From contig NZ_KE384307.1 of the NCBI RefSeq assembly GCF_000425125.1, positions 282,379 through 346,378 on the forward strand: a stretch of 64,000 nucleotides of DNA, read 5' to 3'. Origin of the DNA: Paenibacillus taiwanensis DSM 18679 (GTDB lineage Bacteria > Bacillota > Bacilli > Paenibacillales > Paenibacillaceae). Below the pieces are notes generated by a model. That model saw only the letters and a list, made by a program, of their open reading frames with translations. It was not told the DNA's origin and did not search any database. The position numbers and the translations under genes are program-made. Positions 8,571 through 17,521 of the stretch are shown here, piece by piece; position 1 is the first letter of the stretch; each line of letters begins with the position of its first letter.

Positions 8571-10067
8571 GTGAAAATATCTTTTGTTATTCCTTCGTAT
8601 AACTCGGCTCCTCACTTGGTACAAGGCTTAACTTTTTTAGCGTCACAGCAGCTTGACCAAGAGCTTGAAATGGAAGTGATCGTCGTAGATGACGGCTCGT
8701 CAGATGGAACAAAGGAAGCGGTAGCCTCATTTCACGCACAGTTTCACAATCTTCTTTATCTGTTTCGTCCAAGAGATGAACTGTCGAACCGTGCCAGAGC
8801 AAGAAATATAGGACTAGAGCAGGCGAGTGGCGATCTCATTTGCTTTTTAGATGCAGGTATTGTTGTGCCGTCTACCTTTACAAAAGGGATTGCAGCTCAA
8901 TATGCAACAACAGCATCCGTTACCTCCCGCTTGGTACTGCTGCACGTCATCTATGGTGTACCTTTAGATACGGATAACTCGGGTTTAAGCGCGATTGAAA
9001 ATTTAAATCCCTATAACTTTCAGCAATGGGTGGAACAGAACAAAGACGCCTCCATCTGGCAAGATTATCGTGAGCCTACGTTTAAAATGCTGCGGGATCG
9101 GCTCGATGGCTTGCCTGCTCCGTGGGAATTCGGGTTAGCAGGAGCAATAACGGTACCTGCATCTTTAGCGCGACAAGTAAATGGATTCGATGACACATTT
9201 ATGGGCTGGGGGACAGAGGACATCGAATTTGCGTATCGGCTATATCTTGCTGGGGCATCCTTCCGTGGTGAGAGACAAGCTTACGCGCTTCATCTGCCTC
9301 ATCCCACATCATTAACCGAGCAAAAAATGTTATCTGACCGCAACAACCGTATTCGGATGCACCACAAGCACTACCGCATGGAAACAGAGCTGTTTGTATA
9401 TTATCAAGGACTGCTCATCGGGCCTGTACTCGAAAAAATGCATCAGCTAGACCTCACACACCTATGGCCTGCCAATACAGTTTCAGCGCTAACCCTTAAT
9501 GAGATTAGAAACAAGTATATAAGGGGTACAAGCAGGTCCCTACTACTTGGCATCGAACAGCCAGCTGTCGCAAAAGAACTGAATACCAGTCATCTATTTG
9601 CCCATCGACAAAAGAGCTATGAGCAGTTGACTAAGGAACTGGAAGGACAACAAACGTTCCATCTGATCGGATGTGATACCCCTTTTACAGACCACTTCTT
9701 TGATGTCGTTATTATGACGGATTATATCCGAGTGTTTCACCCTTACATGCAGCGTATGTTGTTGCAGGAATTGCATCGCATTGCTCGGCAGGTGGTTTGG
9801 ATTCATGGGGATGATCATATGCCAGCATGGGCGAGTGAGACGCTGATGGAGCAAAATAAAATTGATGTTCCATCCGTTCTGGCACGTTTTCAGCCGGATA
9901 TTTACATCGTCTCTTCTGGTTTGCGAAAAGGACATTTAAAAGAGCGTAATTATTGGTCATCGATTCAGGACGTGACGGATTTATGCGCTGAATTAAACAT
10001 TCCTATTCATTTGGAAAATATCATAACTGGAACGCAGGCTGTTGGGGAATCGATAGATGTTCATTAA
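8571..10067 (+). CDS. Glycosyltransferase family 2 (GT-A) with methyltransferase-like C-terminal extension
   Basis: 498 residues, GTG start after a GGGGGG-type RBS. The N-terminal ~280 residues are a GT2 domain: SFVIPSYNSAP start, nucleotide-binding VVDDGSSDGT (D40, D41), a FLDAG metal-binding segment, and a GT7C-like acceptor region FMGWGTEDIEFAYRL near 214-228. The C-terminal ~200 residues contain a stretch resembling the post-motif region of SAM methyltransferases (FFDVVIMTDYIRVFHP then LLQELHRIARQVVWI), but no clear SAM-binding glycine motif, so it may be degenerate. It is first in the cluster and probably adds a sugar to the cyclitol or acyl product. Confidence 0.8.
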   Translation: MKISFVIPSYNSAPHLVQGLTFLASQQLDQELEMEVIVVDDGSSDGTKEAVASFHAQFHNLLYLFRPRDELSNRARARNIGLEQASGDLICFLDAGIVVPSTFTKGIAAQYATTASVTSRLVLLHVIYGVPLDTDNSGLSAIENLNPYNFQQWVEQNKDASIWQDYREPTFKMLRDRLDGLPAPWEFGLAGAITVPASLARQVNGFDDTFMGWGTEDIEFAYRLYLAGASFRGERQAYALHLPHPTSLTEQKMLSDRNNRIRMHHKHYRMETELFVYYQGLLIGPVLEKMHQLDLTHLWPANTVSALTLNEIRNKYIRGTSRSLLLGIEQPAVAKELNTSHLFAHRQKSYEQLTKELEGQQTFHLIGCDTPFTDHFFDVVIMTDYIRVFHPYMQRMLLQELHRIARQVVWIHGDDHMPAWASETLMEQNKIDVPSVLARFQPDIYIVSSGLRKGHLKERNYWSSIQDVTDLCAELNIPIHLENIITGTQAVGESIDVH

Positions 10068-10170
10068 AAATGAGTTTGTAGCGAGGGTTACGGTAATTAA
10101 ATGCAAGTTGAGTGACAAAGCGCCAATCTGGTGTGAAATGTTAGCAACCTTATATGAGGGGGATATGTGA
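10057..10170 (+). CDS. Possible 37-aa small protein between GT2 and the first ACP
   Basis: An ATG at 10057 overlaps the end of the glycosyltransferase gene. The frame runs 37 codons and its TGA (10168-10170) directly abuts the ATG of the acyl carrier protein. Its tail contains the ACP's GAGGGGGA ribosome binding site. A TTGGGG precedes the start. Position suggests translational coupling, but the peptide matches nothing I know and it could be chance. Confidence 0.3.
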   Translation: MFIKNEFVARVTVIKCKLSDKAPIWCEMLATLYEGDM

Positions 10171-10437
10171 ATGATAACAAAGGTGGATGGATTAAAAAAC
10201 TTTATTGCAAGCATTTGCCAAGAAAAAATGAATATCGCCATTCCGGAAGTGATTGATACAGAGGGGGCTGTGGAGACGGTATTTCAGCTGGATTCGATCT
10301 CGATGTTTGAGTTAATCGTTAATCTGGAAGATAAGTACGATACCAAAGTGCCCGACGATGATATCGAACGGATTGGACGGATGAATTTACATGAGCTGTG
10401 TAATTATTTCGAAGAGCGGACAGTAGCTCATGGATAA
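10171..10437 (+). CDS. Acyl carrier protein 1 of the cluster
   Basis: An 88-residue acidic helical protein with the phosphopantetheine attachment motif LDSIS (S42), followed by the MFELIVNLEDKYDTKVPDDD helix typical of ACPs. ATG start after GAGGGGGA. It is expected to carry acyl intermediates as thioesters after activation by a housekeeping Sfp-type transferase; none is encoded here. It overlaps the ketosynthase gene by 8 bp, so the two are probably translated together. Confidence 0.9.
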   Translation: MITKVDGLKNFIASICQEKMNIAIPEVIDTEGAVETVFQLDSISMFELIVNLEDKYDTKVPDDDIERIGRMNLHELCNYFEERTVAHG

Positions 10438-11644
10438 ATCCGTAGTCATTACGGGCTTAGGTGTCATTACTCCGTTTGGCAAAGGATTAGAGGCAATTCG
10501 CAGTTACACGTTCGCAGGACGGCACGGCTTCACGGACATTGAGAGCTTCTCAACCGCGCTAAACCATGCAAAGCGAGGCGGCGAATTAAAAGATAGGGAT
10601 CGTACCTTCCGCGCCTTCAGTCGATATTGCATCGACGAAGCATTGGCAATGGCAGGGCTTGATCGAACGAAGAATCAAGAGCTGTTAAAAGACGCCGTCG
10701 TAGCGATCGGTAATGTGGGGGAAGGCATCGGGCTAGAACATTATTATCAGACACAATACAGCAGCGAGACGGGCGCTGAGTTGGGGCTGCAAGCTGCCGT
10801 GGACGTGGATGATCCGCTCATCCGCCAGCGCGATCCTTTCCGCGCGGCAGAAGAGGCGGCAGCGTACATAGGCTCCACAAATGTCCGCATTGCATTTTCC
10901 AACGCCTGCGTAGCATCTGTAAATGCGATTGGCTACGGTTATGAGCAGATCCGAAAAGGCAGAGCCTCGTGTGCACTGGTAGGCGGCATTCATGTTTTGA
11001 ATCCGTTTGTGTTTCACAACTTTGATTCAAACCGTGCGATGGCAAGTGATGTCGTGCGCCCCTTCTCGCTTGAGCGCGACGGCTTATTAATAAGTGACGG
11101 GGCAGCTATGCTCCTGCTGGAGTCACGTGAACGCGCGCGGCAAAGGCAGGCGAGGCCGCTTGCTGAGCTATTAGGCTGGGGTCTAAGCGCAGATGGATTT
11201 CATGTGACGCAGCCGCATCCTGAAGGAAACGGTCTGGCAAGAGCGATGCAGGCTGCTCTACGCAGTGCCCATTTGTCCCCTGCGGACATTGATTATATAA
11301 ATGCGCATGGGACAGGTACGCCGCTGAACGACCGCAGCGAGACAAAAGCCGTCAAGCAGGTATTTGGCAAGGAGGCATACCGTCTTCCTGTCAGCTCCAC
11401 CAAATCAACGACAGGCCATATGCTGGAAGCGACAGGAGCTGTAGAAGCGGTCATTAGCATAGTTGCACTTATGGATCAGCAGATTCCACCGACAGCCAAC
11501 TATGGCACGCCGGACCCTGAGCTGGATCTCGATTACGTGACAGAGGGTGTCAGAGCAGCGCCGCTTCATATGGTTATGTCCAATTCTAGTGCATTTGGCG
11601 GGAACAACTGCTCCTTGATTTTGGGGAAAGGGGAGGTTGGATGA
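10430..11644 (+). CDS. Beta-ketoacyl-ACP synthase (FabF/type II PKS ketosynthase alpha)
   Basis: 404 residues, the normal length for KAS II. The complete catalytic set is present: C160 in SNACVASVN, H293 in NAHGTGTPLND, K325 and H330 in SSTKSTTGH. It condenses an acyl primer with malonyl-ACP. Divergence from housekeeping FabF, the flanking ACP, and a Cys-less partner overlapping by ATGA at its 3' end point to a KS/CLF pair as in aryl-polyene and other type II PKS clusters. Confidence 0.92.
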   Translation: MDKSVVITGLGVITPFGKGLEAIRSYTFAGRHGFTDIESFSTALNHAKRGGELKDRDRTFRAFSRYCIDEALAMAGLDRTKNQELLKDAVVAIGNVGEGIGLEHYYQTQYSSETGAELGLQAAVDVDDPLIRQRDPFRAAEEAAAYIGSTNVRIAFSNACVASVNAIGYGYEQIRKGRASCALVGGIHVLNPFVFHNFDSNRAMASDVVRPFSLERDGLLISDGAAMLLLESRERARQRQARPLAELLGWGLSADGFHVTQPHPEGNGLARAMQAALRSAHLSPADIDYINAHGTGTPLNDRSETKAVKQVFGKEAYRLPVSSTKSTTGHMLEATGAVEAVISIVALMDQQIPPTANYGTPDPELDLDYVTEGVRAAPLHMVMSNSSAFGGNNCSLILGKGEVG

Positions 11645-12348
11645 TTCAGGCACAACGAATTTCAATTTTGAACGGCGAACAGCTAGCAGCGTTCAACACA
11701 CATTATCGAATTACGGGTCTGCATCAACAGACAGGGGTGTTGGAGTTGGCTTCATTAAGAGGTTTTATTCGCTCACCGTTCAGCCCGCTTATTTATACAA
11801 GTGCAACAGAAGTTTCAACACAAGCAGGCCTTACCGAGCCAACGATTTCTGACACGCAAAAAGGCATTATTCTAGGCAGCATGTTTATTGATGCAATGAC
11901 AGAGGAAGAGCAGTGGAAGGATTTGCTGGCTGGCAAAAAAATAAGCCCTATCATGTTTCCGCAGATTGTACCAAGCTCCATTGTTGGTTTTGTAAATAAA
12001 CAATTGTCCATCCAAGGACCGATGACCTGCATAAGTCCTAGCCCAGAGACAGATGGAGCAGGAATTATGTTGCGGCAAGCTGCGGACTGGATTGAAGATG
12101 GTCTTGCGGATATCGTGCTTGTGGTGTTATGCGATGTCCCTTCGCGCCGTGCGAAGCAGTGGGCGCTTGATACAACAACTGGTGTTCATGTGAGCGGAGA
12201 GCTGGCAGGGGGTGTCGTCAGCTGGGTGATGGAGTCTGAGGAGCATGCTGCTAGACGGGGAGCAGCGTCCGTATGTACGGTGCAAGAGTTGTACGATCAG
12301 CTTCAGCCTCCAGGTGGTGTTGGCATGGCCCGACAGTTCTGGACATAA
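11641..12348 (+). CDS. Ketosynthase-like chain-length-factor protein lacking the active-site Cys
   Basis: 235 residues, about half a ketosynthase. It resembles the short ketoacyl-synt_2 (chain-length-factor-like) proteins of aryl-polyene clusters. The region QIVPSSIVGFVNKQLSIQGP corresponds to the KS segment before the nucleophile, but where TACAS is expected the sequence reads SPSPETDGAG, so no Cys is present. It overlaps the ketosynthase by ATGA. It is inferred to be the non-catalytic partner controlling chain length, or possibly a decarboxylase-like primer subunit. Confidence 0.72.
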   Translation: MIQAQRISILNGEQLAAFNTHYRITGLHQQTGVLELASLRGFIRSPFSPLIYTSATEVSTQAGLTEPTISDTQKGIILGSMFIDAMTEEEQWKDLLAGKKISPIMFPQIVPSSIVGFVNKQLSIQGPMTCISPSPETDGAGIMLRQAADWIEDGLADIVLVVLCDVPSRRAKQWALDTTTGVHVSGELAGGVVSWVMESEEHAARRGAASVCTVQELYDQLQPPGGVGMARQFWT

Positions 12349-12364
12349 AGGGGAGTGTTAAGGA

Positions 12365-13813
12365 ATGAAGCTGATGACGCGGCATGATGATCATCCGGCC
12401 ATTCAGGTTGGAAGCTGGACCCAAAGTTATGCGGAATTGCAACGTGCAGTACACGATAAAATGGAGCTGCTGCAATCATTAGACAATAAATCTGGAAAGG
12501 TGGCTCTCGACCTTCCTGATTCAGGTACGTTTTTGGAATGGGCATTGGCTGCATGGGGCAGTGAGCAGTGCATCATGATTCTGGACCAACGCTTAACAGC
12601 AGCAGAAAAAGAAGCGCGTCTGCAACAATATCGGCCCGCAGTTGTCATTGGCTCGGATACAGGGGCGGGAGTGGCACCCACATTTCAAGTGGAGGTTCCT
12701 TATCAAGTTCGTCTTTGTTCCGAGCAGGAAGAAGCACCTGATAGCAACACGCTACAGGAGACGAAGCATCATCAACTGGCGCTTGTTCTTTTTTCTTCGG
12801 GATCAACAGGGATTCCAAAGCTGATCAGACGAGACCGTGCTTCTTTGCTGACGGAATGGTCAAGCTACAGCGAGGAAGAGGGATCTCCGAATGAACATGC
12901 ACGTGTGCTTTGCCTCGTTCCGGTCAGTCATACGTTTGGGCTGGTATCGGCAGTCGTGCATACGTTAAGATGCGGCGGAACGATAGTGTTCCCCGAAATG
13001 ATCAAGCCGCGAGCTATCGTAGATCAGATAGCGGAGCAGTCGATTACACATATGTACGGCGTAGCATTCCATTATCAGCTGCTACTAACCGAACTGGAGC
13101 AGCGCCGACATATGTTGCCTGGCAAGCTTCCGCTTATGTTGTGTTCCGGCGGGCCTCTTCCTGCACAACTGTTGCAGCAATATGAGGACAAGCTGCACGT
13201 TGGCATCGGACAGCAGTATGGTATGAGCGAAGTCGGCTACATTGCCGTGAATTTTCGCGCCTTACATCCAGGCTCCGTTGGCAGCATCGCCAAGCATTTG
13301 TCGTGGATAATTGATGAAGAGCGGCAATTAGGCATTGAACTGCCATGTTCACCTTATGTAACACAGCAGCATAATTGGATTCCTCATCAAGAAGCCTCGT
13401 CTAACCGTGTTCAGCCTGCTGAAGGGATTTTGCTTACGGAGGATTTGGTGTCAATGGATGAGTCTGGTTGTCTTACCATTACGGGACGTGCCAATGATCT
13501 TGTTAGCATCGGCGGTTTAAAAGTAAAAATAACTGAAGTGGAGCATACACTGCGAGGACACCCGGACATCCACGATTGCTGCGTAATAGCTCTTCCCCAC
13601 CCGATTTATGGACATATACTGGAAGCTTTTATCGTATGGGGACCGGAGCGATGGCTGTCTTTTGATCAGCTTACGCAGTGGTTAAAGCAGCACTTGGCGG
13701 ACTACAAAATTCCTCGTAAATTTCGTGTCGTGGAGCATATTCCTACCTCGGCGGCAGGCAAAATTTTAAAAGGACAATTAATGAAGGAGATTGCTTATGA
13801 ACGTTCTCGATGA
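12365..13813 (+). CDS. AMP-dependent acyl/aryl-CoA (ACP) ligase, ANL superfamily
   Basis: 482 residues, ATG start after AAAGGGGAG. Adenylation motifs are in order: LFSSGSTGIPK (about 142-152), the GQQYGMSE core (about 285), the hinge GRANDLVSIGGLKVK (about 378), and the catalytic lysine in SAAGKILKG near the C-terminus. It should activate a carboxylic acid as acyl-AMP and load it onto one of the two ACPs. In aryl-polyene clusters the equivalent ligase supplies the primer. The next gene (ACP2) overlaps it, which suggests ACP2 is the acceptor. Confidence 0.88.
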   Translation: MKLMTRHDDHPAIQVGSWTQSYAELQRAVHDKMELLQSLDNKSGKVALDLPDSGTFLEWALAAWGSEQCIMILDQRLTAAEKEARLQQYRPAVVIGSDTGAGVAPTFQVEVPYQVRLCSEQEEAPDSNTLQETKHHQLALVLFSSGSTGIPKLIRRDRASLLTEWSSYSEEEGSPNEHARVLCLVPVSHTFGLVSAVVHTLRCGGTIVFPEMIKPRAIVDQIAEQSITHMYGVAFHYQLLLTELEQRRHMLPGKLPLMLCSGGPLPAQLLQQYEDKLHVGIGQQYGMSEVGYIAVNFRALHPGSVGSIAKHLSWIIDEERQLGIELPCSPYVTQQHNWIPHQEASSNRVQPAEGILLTEDLVSMDESGCLTITGRANDLVSIGGLKVKITEVEHTLRGHPDIHDCCVIALPHPIYGHILEAFIVWGPERWLSFDQLTQWLKQHLADYKIPRKFRVVEHIPTSAAGKILKGQLMKEIAYERSR

Positions 13814-14042
13814 GATCAGACAGATGGTGACGGAGTCCGATTTGTTTTCGAGCTTGGATCAGGAATTAGGAGCAGATGACCCCATTCATTTGGATTCGAT
13901 GTCCTTAATTTGGCTGATCACCAAAATAGAAGAACGTTATTCGATTCAAATTGATTACCGCACAGAAAATCTCGCTTATTTTGAAAGCATGCAGTCAATT
14001 TCCACCTATATCGATCTTAGGCTAAGAGGTGTTGAAACATGA
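13797..14042 (+). CDS. Acyl carrier protein 2 of the cluster
   Basis: 81 residues from the ATG at 13797, chosen over a TTG at 13791 because AAGGAG lies at 13784-13789. The phosphopantetheine motif is LDSMS (S34), followed by the LIWLITKIEERYSIQID helix. It overlaps the 3' end of the ligase gene and is coupled to the next gene by ATGA. Two ACPs in one small cluster suggest one for priming and one for elongation, as in aryl-polyene clusters. Confidence 0.88.
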   Translation: MNVLDEIRQMVTESDLFSSLDQELGADDPIHLDSMSLIWLITKIEERYSIQIDYRTENLAYFESMQSISTYIDLRLRGVET

Positions 14043-14887
14043 AGTGGACGATGACAACCGTTTCTTTTCGTTATCATTTGCACTCGTTTGCTGACCTGAT
14101 GAAGTTTGCGGCGGATGCTGGCTTTCAAGGGATCGAGCTGTGGGAGCCTCATTGGATTCGGCACTCTGAGGCCATCCTCGCCTATGTTCAAGCCCACAAG
14201 CGGGATGCGATTCCGATCCGTGTCTTAAGCGGGTATCAAGACTTGACTGACCTGACACAACCTGTGCAGCAATGGCAGCAGCAGCTCAGACATAAATTAG
14301 AGGTGTGTCAGCAGCTAAACATTCCTGTACTGCGCCTGTTTACAGGTCAAATGTCAAGCGCGGAGGCAAACGATGATGTCTGGCGAGCGTGGCTGGATCG
14401 TCTGGATACGCTTGAACTCATGGCTCGTGACAGACAGGTACAGGTTGTATTCGAAACGCATCCCGGTACGCTGCTGGATCAGCCGGATGCTGTAGATCGC
14501 TTCGTGAAGGCTGTCACAACGAGAAGGTGGCAGCAGATCGGCCTTAATTTCGACGTATACCATGTTTGGGAATTCGGTGTTGATCCACTCGACTATATGC
14601 AGCGCTGGTTTTCGGCCGTTAAACATATTCATCTCAAAAATGCGAGCAAACGGACGTCGCAGTTTATATTTGGAAACGTGTATCACCCAGCGGGTAATTA
14701 TTCGGACTTGACCGAGCTTCAGCAAGGCCAAATTGACATCCTGCCGATTATGCAGTACGCCTCTGACAGCGGATATCACGGAGCAGTAACGTTAGAGTGG
14801 TTTGGTCTGCCCTCTTGTGAGCAATATCAGCGCGAGCTGGCTTATTTGGGACAAGTTCAACTCCCTGTCAAGCAGGTGCTCTTATGA
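14039..14887 (+). CDS. Sugar phosphate isomerase/epimerase (IolI/IolE-like TIM barrel)
   Basis: 282 residues of the xylose-isomerase-like TIM-barrel family (AP_endonuc_2). Likely metal ligands lie on successive strand ends: E139 (VVFETHPG), D172/H175 (NFDVYHVWEFG), H206/H208 (VKHIHLKNA) and E263 (VTLEWFG). Relatives act on inosose, keto-sugars and hydroxypyruvate. In this cluster it could rearrange or dehydrate the cyclitol ketone, or supply a modified sugar. The substrate cannot be read from sequence. ATGA coupling on both sides places it firmly inside the operon. Confidence 0.8.
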   Translation: MKWTMTTVSFRYHLHSFADLMKFAADAGFQGIELWEPHWIRHSEAILAYVQAHKRDAIPIRVLSGYQDLTDLTQPVQQWQQQLRHKLEVCQQLNIPVLRLFTGQMSSAEANDDVWRAWLDRLDTLELMARDRQVQVVFETHPGTLLDQPDAVDRFVKAVTTRRWQQIGLNFDVYHVWEFGVDPLDYMQRWFSAVKHIHLKNASKRTSQFIFGNVYHPAGNYSDLTELQQGQIDILPIMQYASDSGYHGAVTLEWFGLPSCEQYQRELAYLGQVQLPVKQVLL

Positions 14888-15312
14888 CGGAAGTGTTATC
14901 CGTTCTGCCTCATCGCAGCCCGTTCCTGTTCGTTGATCGGGTCGTAGAATGTGTTCCAGGGGTGATGGCTAGAGGATATAAACAGATCACCATCAATGAA
15001 TGGTTTTTTGCTGGACACTTTCCTGATGACCCGATTATGCCTGGCGTGCTGATGACAGAAGCGATTGCACAGCTATCGGCTTTTGCTGCTTCACCTCATG
15101 AGGGAGGGGCGCGGCGCGGTATGATTGCGTCGGTTGGCCGTACCAAGTATGCAGGTATAGTGAAGCCAGGTGACCGTTTGGATCTCTACTTCGAGATCGT
15201 GACACAGAAAGGCGCATTTACGAAAGGGAACGGAACAGCTTCTGTCGAGGGAAAAGTTATGGTTACGGTGGAGGACTTGATCATCTATACCGAGAAGGGG
15301 GAGAGTCCATGA
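14884..15312 (+). CDS. FabZ-like 3-hydroxyacyl-ACP dehydratase (hotdog fold)
   Basis: 142 residues, close to housekeeping FabZ length. It begins with the LPHRSPFLFVDRV signature. The catalytic pair is H45 in AGHFPDDPIMPG and E59 in LMTEA. It should dehydrate beta-hydroxyacyl-ACP to trans-2-enoyl-ACP. With no enoyl reductase in the cluster, repeated rounds would leave a conjugated polyene. No ketoreductase is encoded, so FabG of primary metabolism is presumably shared. ATGA overlaps on both sides. Confidence 0.9.
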   Translation: MTEVLSVLPHRSPFLFVDRVVECVPGVMARGYKQITINEWFFAGHFPDDPIMPGVLMTEAIAQLSAFAASPHEGGARRGMIASVGRTKYAGIVKPGDRLDLYFEIVTQKGAFTKGNGTASVEGKVMVTVEDLIIYTEKGESP

Positions 15313-16550
15313 AAGTGCTGCTTGTGACTAGCAACTGGACGGAGACGTTGGGCCACGTAGTACGTGGCATTGCTATCGCCGAACAACTATTAAAACAAGG
15401 CCATCAGGCAGCCTTTTTATGCCCAAAGTCATATCGGGAGCTGCTACCACAGCAGGCAGCTTGGTATGAATCGGCACCTAAGCCGAGCTTCACGAACAAA
15501 AATTATTTTGGCCTGCACACGTACGAAGACATTTTGTTCGCCTCGGGCCATACTGAACCGCAGCAAATCAGATGTACCGTGGAGCGAGAACGTGAAGTGA
15601 TACGGGAATATGTACCGGATATTATTTTGAACGACGAGCAGTTCACGATTGGAATATCGGCCAGTTTGGAGCATGTGCCTGTCGCTTCAATAGTAACGTG
15701 GCCGCTACATCCCAACTTCCGCTCACCACAGGAGCCGGACATCCCGCTTCGGGATATGATGCTGCGCCGACTGCGCAGCAGTTGGAATCAAGTGCTGGCA
15801 CAATACGAATTGCAGCCAGTTGCGCATTTAAGCGAGCTGTTATTTCATCGCAGCTCATTGCTTATCGCACCAACAAGTCCATCCTTGGAGCCAGAGCTTG
15901 CTCATCAGGAGACACGTGTACATTACGTCGGGCCTCTAGCCCCGCAAGGCAAATTTGCCGAAGTCCCACCTTGGATGGACGCCCTCCATCATCCAAGCTC
16001 TGAACGAGCAACTGTATTTATTTACTTGTCCTCTCTCCCGTTTGGCATGAATACGATCGACAGCTTTGAGCTGCTAGCTGACAGCTATCGGGGGACTAAC
16101 ATACAAGCTGTTTTTGGCATCGGTAAATTTAATGAGGCTACAGAACAGCAGTTGCGACGATTGGAAGGGCCTAATTTACGCTTTGAGCGATTTGTGCCTG
16201 GTGAAGCGATGATGGCACGAGCCCAGTTGGCGATATTTCCAGGCACACACAGTATGATGGTGTCGGCAGCCAAGTACGGGGTGCCGTGTCTATTGTTTCC
16301 TGACTTTTTCGAAAGAGCGTACAACGCCAGTTGTCTGGAACGGGTGGGTCTTGGCTTCATTTGTGAAGCGGATGGCTTAACGAGTGAACGTATCCGCGAG
16401 CTATCACAGCAGCTCATATCCTCTCGTGGTGAGCATACGCGTGCGCTACAAGTGCAAGTCGAGTTAAATGCGCTCGGAGGGGCAAGCAAGGCTGTCGCAC
16501 ATCTGGATACGTTTGTTCAGGAACAGCACGTTAGCAGCCATTTCGGATAA
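15309..16550 (+). CDS. GT1-type (UGT/MGT-like, GT-B) glycosyltransferase
   Basis: 413 residues. The N-terminus MKVLLVTSNWTETLGHVVRG has the nucleotide-loop and candidate general-base His (H16) of macrolide-type glycosyltransferases. The C-terminal donor domain contains RFVPGEAMMARAQLAIFPGT followed by AAKYGVPCLLFPDFFERAYN, equivalent to the HGG...GvP..v.P.. signature, with PGTHS replacing HGG. It is likely the second sugar-adding step in the pathway, using an NDP-sugar. No sugar-nucleotide genes are present nearby. Confidence 0.82.
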   Translation: MKVLLVTSNWTETLGHVVRGIAIAEQLLKQGHQAAFLCPKSYRELLPQQAAWYESAPKPSFTNKNYFGLHTYEDILFASGHTEPQQIRCTVEREREVIREYVPDIILNDEQFTIGISASLEHVPVASIVTWPLHPNFRSPQEPDIPLRDMMLRRLRSSWNQVLAQYELQPVAHLSELLFHRSSLLIAPTSPSLEPELAHQETRVHYVGPLAPQGKFAEVPPWMDALHHPSSERATVFIYLSSLPFGMNTIDSFELLADSYRGTNIQAVFGIGKFNEATEQQLRRLEGPNLRFERFVPGEAMMARAQLAIFPGTHSMMVSAAKYGVPCLLFPDFFERAYNASCLERVGLGFICEADGLTSERIRELSQQLISSRGEHTRALQVQVELNALGGASKAVAHLDTFVQEQHVSSHFG

Positions 16551-16564
16551 AAGGAGCGCAAGAC

Positions 16565-17521
16565 ATGAATCTGGTGACGACCTATAACTGTGTCATTGCT
16601 ACAATCTACAATTATTTAACACACGTACAGAAACTTGAATTTGAACTGGAAGCACTTATTTTTAGCCCACCCTTTTTTAAACTGGTTACTTCATACGATG
16701 GCTTTTTAACATCCGCGCCATTTGAGGAAGTTGTGACGCCTTTTTTGCAGCGTGCCGATTGCCGCATGGTGTTTCCGGATGTAAGCAGTCCGCAGACAGC
16801 TATCGCGTATGCGCATGAGCATTTACGCACGAAGGGCATCGTACCAGTAGCTATTAATTTGCGCTATGATGTGCTCGAACCGCTGCCCTTCGACAACGAT
16901 GCATGGCACATTCATATCATCGTTGACCGAGAAGGGACGGGCAGGTTCAAAATGTACGACCAGTTCGAGGATAAATATTATGTAGTGGATGAACAACATC
17001 TGATGAAGGCGATCGATACGCCGTTTAACTATAGAAATTCAGGACAATTTACACCATTTATGCAGATGGAAGTGAACGATAGGGAAGCTACACAGCGTAA
17101 GCTTGTGACCGGCAGTAGTGGACTGTCCAGCTTGCGGCACGCTGTCGAGCATTATCCGCTGCACATCAATTTGCATATGGGAAGTATGTTTTTTGACGGT
17201 ATATCCCGGTACGCGGTGGAAAGACCTAAAGATTCTGACATTTATAAGCTGATGAACTATCCCCATATTATTTGTAAAAGTCGTCATTTTGTTGCCGAGT
17301 ATGTGAAGCGCTCTATAGGAGGCAATCTGACAGGAATGGGCGGAGTGGAGCAGTTGCAGAGCGGCTGGGAAAGGTTTCGCCGACTGCTTGGTATGGCTTT
17401 GCATCGCCAAGAACGTGAGGCGTTCACTCGTTTAACCAAACAATACGAGCAATTAATATACCTCGAACTACATTGTCTGCAGGAGGTTATGAGCCAATAT
17501 GAAGCTAGTATCGACGTATAA
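16565..17521 (+). CDS. BtrH-like papain/C39-fold acyltransferase candidate, paralogue 1 (intact triad)
   Basis: 318 residues, the first of three tandem paralogues sharing the opening TYNC, the block INLRYDVL.P.PFDND and the block IDTPFNYRNSGQFTPFMQ. A Cys-His-Asp arrangement like BtrH N-terminal and C39 peptidase folds is visible: C9 near the N-terminus, H117 in WHIHIIVD and D132 in MYDQF. BtrH of butirosin biosynthesis moves an acyl group from an ACP to an aminoglycoside. Given the ACPs and aminocyclitol enzymes here, an ACP-to-amine acyl transfer is a reasonable inference. The family assignment rests on motif spacing, not an alignment. Confidence 0.55.
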   Translation: MNLVTTYNCVIATIYNYLTHVQKLEFELEALIFSPPFFKLVTSYDGFLTSAPFEEVVTPFLQRADCRMVFPDVSSPQTAIAYAHEHLRTKGIVPVAINLRYDVLEPLPFDNDAWHIHIIVDREGTGRFKMYDQFEDKYYVVDEQHLMKAIDTPFNYRNSGQFTPFMQMEVNDREATQRKLVTGSSGLSSLRHAVEHYPLHINLHMGSMFFDGISRYAVERPKDSDIYKLMNYPHIICKSRHFVAEYVKRSIGGNLTGMGGVEQLQSGWERFRRLLGMALHRQEREAFTRLTKQYEQLIYLELHCLQEVMSQYEASIDV

